DNA of 64,000 nt from Rutstroemia sp. NJR-2017a BVV2 (lineage: Eukaryota > Ascomycota > Leotiomycetes > Helotiales > Rutstroemiaceae), in NCBI GenBank assembly GCA_002946415.1, contig NJPS01000010.1, forward strand, positions 1,240,001-1,304,000, written 5' to 3'. A program made the position numbers and the translations under genes. Position 1 is the first letter of the stretch. Every line of letters begins with the position of its first letter. Of the stretch, positions 56,982 through 64,000 are shown piece by piece. Below the pieces are notes generated by a model. That model worked only from the letters and a program-made list of their open reading frames with translations, did not search any database and was not told where the DNA came from.

Positions 56982-58497
56982 TTAGTGCACACCGTCCTTT
57001 GTCCCAAGCCAGGCATCCTTCTGCTTAACGACCAACTCCCTCACCTCAGGCAAGCCCTCCCATCCTCTTCCACTGCCCCCGAACCTGACGCTCTTCTCCA
57101 TTATTTCTCTCCACCTAAGTCCCGGCGCCAGTTTCCCCGTGATGGTGTTCGGTCTCCTGACATCCGCATTTGTGGGAACGGGTAAAGCTCGCCCCAATAG
57201 CGCTTCCATGGCTTGCATAGCGAAGCCTACCGCTTTCTTTGCGTTCGAGGGAATTCCCGTCTTGTCAAAAGAACCGAATCGAGCTCCGGGGAATTCCCGC
57301 TGCAGGTCAGCTATGAAGGTAGGATTCGACATGCCACGGCCATCGAGAACGATGTCAGCGGCATTGATGACGTCACGGCCTGGTCCGAAGAGCAGGAGTT
57401 GCTGCGCAATAGAGGCGGATGTGAAGCGCACAAGGGTAGCGATGGTGTCAGCTGGAGAGCAGCCTCGGTAGGCACACATAGCGATGATTTTATAAGCCAT
57501 AGCATCACCGTAAATTTCTCTAGCGGTGGTTTTTGGGGGCCGTGTGCTTAAATACTCGTCGTTGGTAAGGAGCTGCTCAACGACTTCGTGACAAATCTCA
57601 CCATGAAGAAGGGATGAGTTTTGGTCGGTTTGAGGATCCAGTCCGAAGTGTCGATAGGCGGCATCGATCATGCAAGTTCCTGGTCCGGTGTCCCAATCGT
57701 ACATCGCATCGATCCCTCCTTTCTTATCGGATGGGATAAAGCATACGGTGGTAATGCCCCCAATCGTGATGCAGATTTGTAACCGGGTAGGATGGTGAAG
57801 GAGTAATCCAACCAAGTATGCAAATAATGGAGCACCTTGTCTGCCAACTGCTTGTTCGGCTGTTCGATAATCAGAAACGGTTGTTACGCCAGTTTTTGCT
57901 GATATTACTGCTCCTTCTCCCAAACACATATTTGACCGATGTTGACCTCGAGGTGGTGAACCTGTCAAGGTTACTAGTTGACCCCCAGAACCTATCAAAT
58001 CGATGTCGTCGACTGCTATGCCGTGTTTGTGAGCAAATATATGAATCGCATTCGCGAATGTGTGGCCCATCTCTGCGTCCATTTGCGAAAGCATACTTGG
58101 TGGAGCGGCGTCTTCTTGCAACATCGACAAAATCTCTTTGCGAATCTTCGAGGGCATAACGACAGAATCGTACTAAAGAACCTGTCAGCGGGGTTTCCTG
58201 TAAGAAGAGCGCTTCCAGTATTACCTTAACAAGATCCAAATGGAGAGGAGCCTCCGGAGACTCCTGGGTATAGCGACAAAGGGCAAAGTCGATATCATCC
58301 ATAGCAGTTCCAGAGGTAATACCCAAGATCAACAAATTCAACCCAGGGGAATTTTGCCCATCGTCTGAAGCAGACGACGAGCTCGAGCTCTGGTATCCAT
58401 CTGCCTTGGACTGTAAAGCCTCGAGATATTTAAGACCGACTTTCGTGCGAACGCGACCTTTGGGAGCCGGTACCAAACCTTTCATAACCATGACCAT
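56982..58497 (-). CDS. Anhydro-N-acetylmuramic acid kinase-like protein (AnmK family)
   Basis: Exons 58497-58225 and 58172-56982 give 487 aa. I start at the first true ATG of the MVMVMKG run; an upstream 5' exon around 58667-58580 is possible but unproven. Residues about 50-75 hold LNLLILGITSGTAMDDIDFALCRYTQES, the AnmK N-terminal nucleotide-binding segment; the usual SGTSxDGxD reads SGTAMDDID, so a normally invariant Gly is Asp. Later landmarks are the SQMDAEMGHTFANAI helix, DLIGSGGQLVTLTG, SDYRTAEQAVGRQGAPL, ITIGGITTVCFIP, DTGPGTCMIDA and DIVLDGRGMSNPTFI. Bacterial AnmK phosphorylates and opens 1,6-anhydro-MurNAc during wall recycling. Fungi lack peptidoglycan, so the substrate is probably another anhydro-sugar (for example levoglucosan-type) or scavenged material. 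The gene looks intact. Confidence 0.9.
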
Positions 58498-61399
58498 GCC
58501 CACGACATCAGATCGTTAATGAAAGATGGGTATGGCCGCAATCGGCGAATAGAAGTCAAGAGGAAGTAAGGTGAGACTACCTCAGAATCTACAAGATGTT
58601 GTGCTTTCAAAGAAATGACAACCAAAGTCCTGAAAGTATCTGGGAGTGAAATCCTGGGGGAGTTCATGGCTTCTGTACTTGTATGAGATTGGGGGTTATC
58701 AGCAGATCTGTGAGTAAAGGGTTAGTGAAGATTAATATGTTAGTCGATATATCAAACAGATAGAGCAAATAGCAAGAGATTCTGAACATGACGTGAGGCA
58801 GATCTTCCTTGTCCTTTTCGTGGACTTTGAGCAGCTGTGGATGTAACTCGATGGGGAGAAATGTTCCTCAAACGGAAAAGGTATGCCTGTATGCCTGGGA
58901 ATAGTGCGTGCCTAGTGCCTTAGGCATTAAAGACACGAGAATGTCCAAACTAAGGTGGGATGATGGACTCCTATTCTCGAAAACACAAACACAATTTTCT
59001 TGCTTCCTCAAAGCGTCTGAATCGCGACAGATCGCCGGAAGATTTTCCTGCCTCTGAGTTTGTTGAGTGGATAGATTCCGTTCGTTCACAGTGCACCGCA
59101 AGACTGGAAAGAATTTGATATTGAGGGCCCATGGTACTAGCCAGTGCATTGAAGAAGCACGCCGCGACACTATCCCACTCCCACGTCTTAGGTTGTGGGC
59201 ATATGGTTTCACGCAGGAAAGGATCGACAGTTGCACGAGTTTGTGTTCCAAAGCAATGGTGACGCTACTCTTCTTAGATCCATCATCTCTGAAAGGACGA
59301 AATCTGCTTCCCCACTATTGATAACCTTAGGGTGAACGGCTGGGATACTTGGGGATAGGTGGTAAGTGTCCCCTTAGTACCCACACTCTTTCTAGCTACG
59401 TGCGAAGGACTGTATCTTTGATGCGAGATCTGGTATTTGCACGCGGAAAGGAGAGATTCAAAGTTTATGTCCTTAGATCTTGATATCTCTCCGCGATGTA
59501 GCAACGTTTTGCCTAAACCATCCGAATTCGGCAAAATAATCCTGTTCGTTTTCAAGAAGCCTATTCGCGATATGTGGGACATCCAGAGGCCAGAGAAGAA
59601 CACTATCTTTGCATGACTTTACCCTTTACGGACTTGCTGCATCAGTGCCTTCATATCATTTGTGAAATCTTTTATTCAGAGTCGCGGTATCATGGCTCAT
59701 TGCCTATAAGTCATAGACGATTGGCTCGGGAAGCTACAGTAAGCAAGGTCGGATTTACTGTTTCTTCTATATGTTTACATGAGTCGAAGAGACTTTCTAT
59801 GTTCAGATATCATGATATGCCACGTTTTGAACAAATTGATCTTTCCCTTCGGTTTAACCACAGCTACGGTAGTTTATTGTTGCTGTGTCTGCGGAGAGAT
59901 ATCCGGTCCGGGTAGTTACCCTGAACACCGCAGGATGCTTTCCCTTTTCCAATTCTGGTTCTAGCTCAGACGATCTTCATGGGCGGAATGTTTATAGGTT
60001 TTACGGCAGGTACAAGGTGATTGTTCTATATTTATTCTAGCCTTATCTGCCTTGCAGATACAGGAACATGTTCAGTTGATTTCATTCAATCATTCGCAGG
60101 TTCGTTGAACATCCGACCTAGACTTTCCATATAGTCATCCTTCAATGGGAGCCTCAGTAGGCTGTTCGGTTTACCTGGTCAAGCGATTGAGAGAGACTCA
60201 CATGAGATAGTTACGGCGATAGCGCTGTCAATGCCGGGCTTCGCGTTCTTAGCATTTTCCACGTGGAGACGGGTGCAAACATTTTATTCATCACGAGGGC
60301 TCCTCAAAACCGCAGGTCGTTGTAGACTTTCGAGGGGTCAGCAAAATTGTTATTTACTACATGCGAATAATGATTGTATTCGGCTTTATTATTAGGATTA
60401 TTCACGGTGAGAGCCTCCAGCCTGTATTTAAGTTTAGATCTGTTCGGATACCCTCGTATCAAGTTTTAGAACAATTCGACTTGGGGCCATATGTACAGGA
60501 CATCTGCCTTTGGACAATGGAATGTGAGAACTTGGTAATGCTTTCCTCTTTGCAATTCATATTTTCTTCCCCATTCTTCAACGCCTCATTAATACCGTAG
60601 TAAGCCTCCACACGCATCCTCTACATCTTGACATTGCATGATTATCATCCTCCACATCTGTAAAGAAGACTTAAGATGTCGAGTCATTGCTGACATAGGC
60701 GCAGGTCCACAACAGTCGACTGTATTACTAGGACTTCTCCTTGTAATATTATGGCGGTTCCTGTAGACAAGGCTGCGAAGATGCTACTCAATATCATTCT
60801 TATTCAATATACTTATTTATGCCGACGAAGGATTTACGTTTCTTGCTTTCAGCCTGGGGTAAGTTACCGTAAGTAACAGTTGCCGAGAATTCGAGACTAA
60901 TATCTTTTACATTGTCTACTTTGTTGTAGCTTGGTACCGATCTAGGCGGAGCGAGCATAGGCTTTGATATCGAGACCGGGCAAAGACTGTGCATGAAGTA
61001 GTGTATAGTCACAGAAATGAGTCCAGTGGTAGGTTTTTGAACATCAGTATGGCCGGCTAGAAGGACGAGAAGGCTTGGACCAATATGATAGAACGTCTTA
61101 CCTTGGCAGATATTTGTGTGGCCGCCTAGCTAGAGTAGCAAGGAGATTTGAAGTAAGGCTGATGATTATTCCGTCCCATAGATCAATGGGTGGAACACAC
61201 AGGGACTTCGTTTTACAGCCAATGGTATCGCTTGACTCACGCGGGAACGAACCTCACAATTTGTTGTACCACCCTAGGTCTTGGCCTATGCAAGAGCGTT
61301 TGACCAATCGGAAAAGTCGCACAAGAAGTGCATCTGTATCGATGCTTAGACCAAAATACGACCCAGCAGCCATAGCACGATCGCGACTGCAACTCAGAG
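58498..61399. other. 2.9-kb gene-poor stretch
   Basis: No supported gene. It carries the promoter or a possible 5' exon of the AnmK-like gene at the left. Frames of 60-127 codons occur in several phases (for example near 59574-59915 and 60361-60600) with some hydrophobic stretches but no recognisable family. Given the decayed gene to the right, further unrecognised remnants are possible. Confidence 0.4.
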
Positions 61400-62430
61400 T
61401 TGGGATTCGGACCGATGAGGCTCCATTCGACTTGGGTTATTCCTCCTGAACTCAAATACCTGTCAAGAACAATGTCTTCAGATCATCTGATCAAGCCCTG
61501 CAAAGGCTGCATTCTCTACTGCAAGGTTCGTCGGAATTCGGGCAATCCGTGCTGCCCGTCCATCTCCTATGTCTGCGCCGTTATGTAATCCGGAGCCATG
61601 GACCAGGTAATCATTTTCCGCTACTCAGTAGTCAGGACTACCCTCCAAGACTTGGCTGCTTGAAAGATGTTCCGCTTACCAGTCAGCCGTGTTCCTTGTG
61701 GCGTATATTTGACGCCATAAGCGTAGATATTGCGGGCAGGAGTTGATTTGAAATAAATCCTTGTTGGGGAGACATGCGCTCCCATACTTGCGATTTGCCC
61801 GACCGTCTCCAGTCCCCTGTCTGAGATATAAAGTGTTGGCCGTCACGCGGAAAGACAATGCCACTGGGGGCGCTCCGGAGAAGCATCCATTTCTCTGAGC
61901 TGATCGAATGTCAGATCGTTCAGCCCGCCAAAGAAGAAGGCATAGAAGTTATTTACAAGCCATGCGGCTGTGAGCGTTTTGGGATCAAAACGCACGACCC
62001 CTAGGCGTTGCTGCAAGCCACCGGGCAAAGAAATTTATTCCCTTGCAATTTCCAGTATATCATGTGTCATGAAGGATGCTGCCAGTCGCTTGGTATACAG
62101 GGGAATCGGTCTCAAATGCTGTGACCGTTGGGGAATCTGCGTTTAGATTAATCATTTGTTTCTCAAATGACCCGTCGGACCATCTTGTGTAAAGAAGAGC
62201 TTATTCAGCTCAGGGATGTGGATGGGAGCCTCATGAATCACATTTACCACGTCATCTAGATGCTAGGGGGAGGCACCGAGAAGCTCCAGGCCGTGAGCCT
62301 CATCGAAAACAACGAAGTCGGCATCCACCACCAGTTGCCAGGTAGGATCGTCGGGTACCAATGTCCCTGTATATCCTGTAATGGGGTCTGGCTCCCGAAG
62401 GAACGATGATGGTAGCAGACTTGCAAACAT
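61400..62430 (-). pseudogene. SMP-30/gluconolactonase-like (lactonohydrolase) pseudogene
   Basis: Minus-strand blocks in successive order match fungal SMP-30-type beta-propellers but lie in different frames. From ATG 62430 come FVVFDEAHGLELLG and then, after an in-frame TAG at 62263-62265, HEAPIHIPELNKLFFTQDGP. A second stop (62152-62154) ends the frame. The next blocks are INLNADSPTVTAFE, GGLQQRLGVVRFDP with FFGGLNDLTFDQL, then (after a one-base slip near 61840) PTLYISDRGLETVG, RNIYAYGVKYTPQGTRLTG, a degraded segment with stops, and finally SSGGITQVEWSLIG near 61410. At least two stops and three frame changes show decay. The segment that normally follows the LNDLTFD motif is largely missing. 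Intact members hydrolyse sugar lactones. It lies 0.5 kb downstream of an MFS gene on the same strand. Confidence 0.82.
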
Positions 62431-62918
62431 GTCTATACAGGTAATATTGGCGGTAGGCGGACCGCATTTTCATGCCACGAGGGGAAACGAATCGGAAGAA
62501 GCAAGTTGCACAGCTGCTGCAAAGCTTATCGCCGAACACTTGACGAAAGCTGTAGGGCTGAAATGTCGAATATCGTGAATCGTTTTCGGGCATCGGGAAC
62601 GATCAAAAGAAGGATAAATTGACGAGCTTAGATGTCGTATTTGCTTTTGTATGACACATCAGCTCGTGCTACAGATATTTGCATGTTCAGGTCATGGGAA
62701 TACAGAAACTGCACTGAACGGTATGGCAAATCTTTTTCTTCATAGTCATCTACTTCGTACATACAGAGTTACACACACTTTCTATTTCGCCGACAGTTGG
62801 ATACGGCGAGGGTATCTGTTAAGGTTGAACTTGCGGGATTGCATAGTACACAGCTCTTCAGCGATTCCGTATTACGACCGAGACGCAAATCAGACAATAC
62901 TTCCTTCCCTGTAGCCAG
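62431..62918. other. intergenic, no supported gene
   Basis: A 488-bp gap between the SMP-30 pseudogene and the MFS stop. It would be the promoter region of the dead gene. Nothing else is seen. Confidence 0.5.
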
Positions 62919-64000
62919 TCATGCCTTGGCTGTGCAAAGCCGTGCAGCAAGGAGGAAAGCGAACCCGAGGCAGACTGTCGTTCCTCCAAAAACCTGCGTC
63001 CCCAGATAACCACCCCGCTCGCGTTCGATGAGCGCCCCCGCAATCGGGGCCCCCGTAAGGCAAGCCAAGCTACCTATGGTAAAAACCATTCCAGTCCTAG
63101 CTCCCATCTTGCTGATGTCTGTCGTGAAACCTGCCAGGGTCGAAGGAAACAAGGTCTGAACGGCATTCGAACAGATTCCGAAGACTACTAGAAACGCCAC
63201 AAATCCTTCGAAGCTAGATATTGCTATCCAGCAATACAACATTACTCCGGTTCCCAAAACAAAAGGTAGGAGTGTATTGAAAGCACCAAAATATCGATCT
63301 GCGATAAGGGCTGGGATGAGTCTTCCCGGTATACCCACGCCGTTCAATATCATGAGTAATGTTAACGACGAAGATGAGGAATCGTGAATTACATCACGGC
63401 CAAACGTTGCAGTCTAAGTCATTATTAGAGCTTCTTTTCGCACAAAGATGAATTGGAACTTGAACTTACGTAAAAATAAGCAATATACACACCCCATAGT
63501 GTAAAGAATATGCCGGTGGTAAAAAGGGTATACCTAAGTTCTTTGAATGCACTGTATTCGACCAAGGGTCTTGGAACCAGAGTCGTTGTTGTTGAGCGCG
63601 GACGAGCAAGCACGAGGATAATGACGGCGTTGAATAGTATCACAAATCCCATAGTGCGAACAACCCATGCAAAGCTAGTATTGTTCTGCAGTTGGCGAGC
63701 TATCTGAGTGCCGGATTAGCTAGTTTCAACTTTGGATGAAAATGTATCCGACAACTTACCACGGGGAAGATCATTCCGCCTACTGGTGCGCCACATGCCG
63801 CAAGTCCAAGAGCAAATGCTCTTTTCTTCAGAAAGTATACCGATACCAGAGTGACGAGTGGCGTGAAAAGTAAGCCGTTGCCTAGGCCCTGAACAACTCC
63901 TTGTGACAAGACAAGCTGCCAATACTTTGTGACCGCTGATGTGGTGAAGACACCTAGCAGTTGAAGTGAGGATCCCGAAATAATCAGGGAACGAAAGTAG
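62919..64000 (-). CDS. MFS monocarboxylate-type transporter, partial (N-terminus off the right edge)
   Basis: Exons 64000-63760 (incomplete), 63703-63470 and 63413-62919; both introns close in phase 0 with GTAAGT donors and TCAG/TTAG acceptors. The visible 323 residues cover roughly spans 3-12: VVQGLGNGLLFTPLVTLVSVYF, KKRAFALGLAACGAPVGGMIFPV (the conserved region after TM4 of fungal MCT-like carriers), VVRTMGFVILFNAVIILVLAR, the central loop, LFTTGIFFTLWGVYIAYFY, GIPGRLIPALIADRYFGAFNT, and a last pair of spans to VCLGFAFLLAARL. The family exchanges small organic acids or is linked to secondary metabolites. No break is seen within the visible part. It neighbours the lactonase pseudogene on the same strand. 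Confidence 0.9.

Noticed and set aside
1..64000. CRISPR arrays, bacterial operons, ribosome binding sites
   Set aside because: The window is eukaryotic. No spaced direct-repeat array of CRISPR type is present.

Overview
The window is nuclear DNA of a filamentous ascomycete (Pezizomycotina). The evidence is short introns (about 42-90 bp) with GTRNGT donors and CTAAC/CTAAT branch sites, fungus-restricted families (2EXR/DUF7730, rhodopsin-like, UstYa-like, GH76 Dfg5/Dcw1, MARVEL), a diphthamide gene (DPH2), and an intron-containing tRNA-Ile. Leotiomycetes (Helotiales) is my best guess by general feel, not from a search. All exon structures were assembled by eye from the sequence and are checked only for reading-frame closure.

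Layout, left half. A partial 2EXR/DUF7730-type gene lies at the left edge. A 13-exon cytochrome P450 (3.4-5.9 kb) has a 23-nt exon, an apparent 1-nt exon and a GC-AG intron. A GPI-anchored GH76 mannosidase (7.0-8.5 kb) and a repeat-rich basic 404-aa protein (10.1-11.3 kb) follow. Next come two broken genes: a rhodopsin-fold membrane protein with an in-frame TAG (12.2-13.2 kb) and a UstYa-like (DUF3328) oxidase with a frameshift (13.8-14.8 kb). A third, unidentified remnant lies at 16.1-16.4 kb and an unknown 322-aa gene at 16.7-17.8 kb. Then come a secreted GH43 (subfamily 24-like, with CBM) enzyme, a SLAC1/Mae1 dicarboxylate transporter and a secreted GH79 glucuronidase-like enzyme (17.8-26.5 kb).

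Layout, right half. tRNA-Ile(AAT) is at 27.4 kb, followed by a 5.4-kb stretch without recognisable genes that holds a possible solo LTR. Then follow an MFS drug/polyamine-type transporter (32.9-34.9 kb), a small QAX-repeat protein with a double CxxC motif and a C-terminal CaaX box (35.9-36.4 kb), a small predicted single-span membrane protein (37.2-38.0 kb), a GT17 glycosyltransferase (40.3-41.8 kb), a MARVEL protein (43.3-44.0 kb), DPH2 (45.7-47.4 kb) and a 982-aa conserved fungal protein (48.0-50.9 kb). After a 6-kb gene-poor stretch comes an AnmK-like kinase (57.0-58.5 kb). After another 2.9-kb gene-poor stretch comes a heavily decayed SMP-30/lactonohydrolase pseudogene (61.4-62.4 kb), beside a partial monocarboxylate-type MFS transporter that runs off the right edge.

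How the parts fit. The left part is accessory: secreted carbohydrate-active enzymes, transport, and tailoring-type oxidases, with several genes in decay. GH43_24-like and GH79 enzymes are both associated with arabinogalactan-protein side chains and backbone, and they sit about 5 kb apart. The 37-51 kb part is mostly housekeeping. The right end returns to accessory character, with a dead lactonase beside a transporter.
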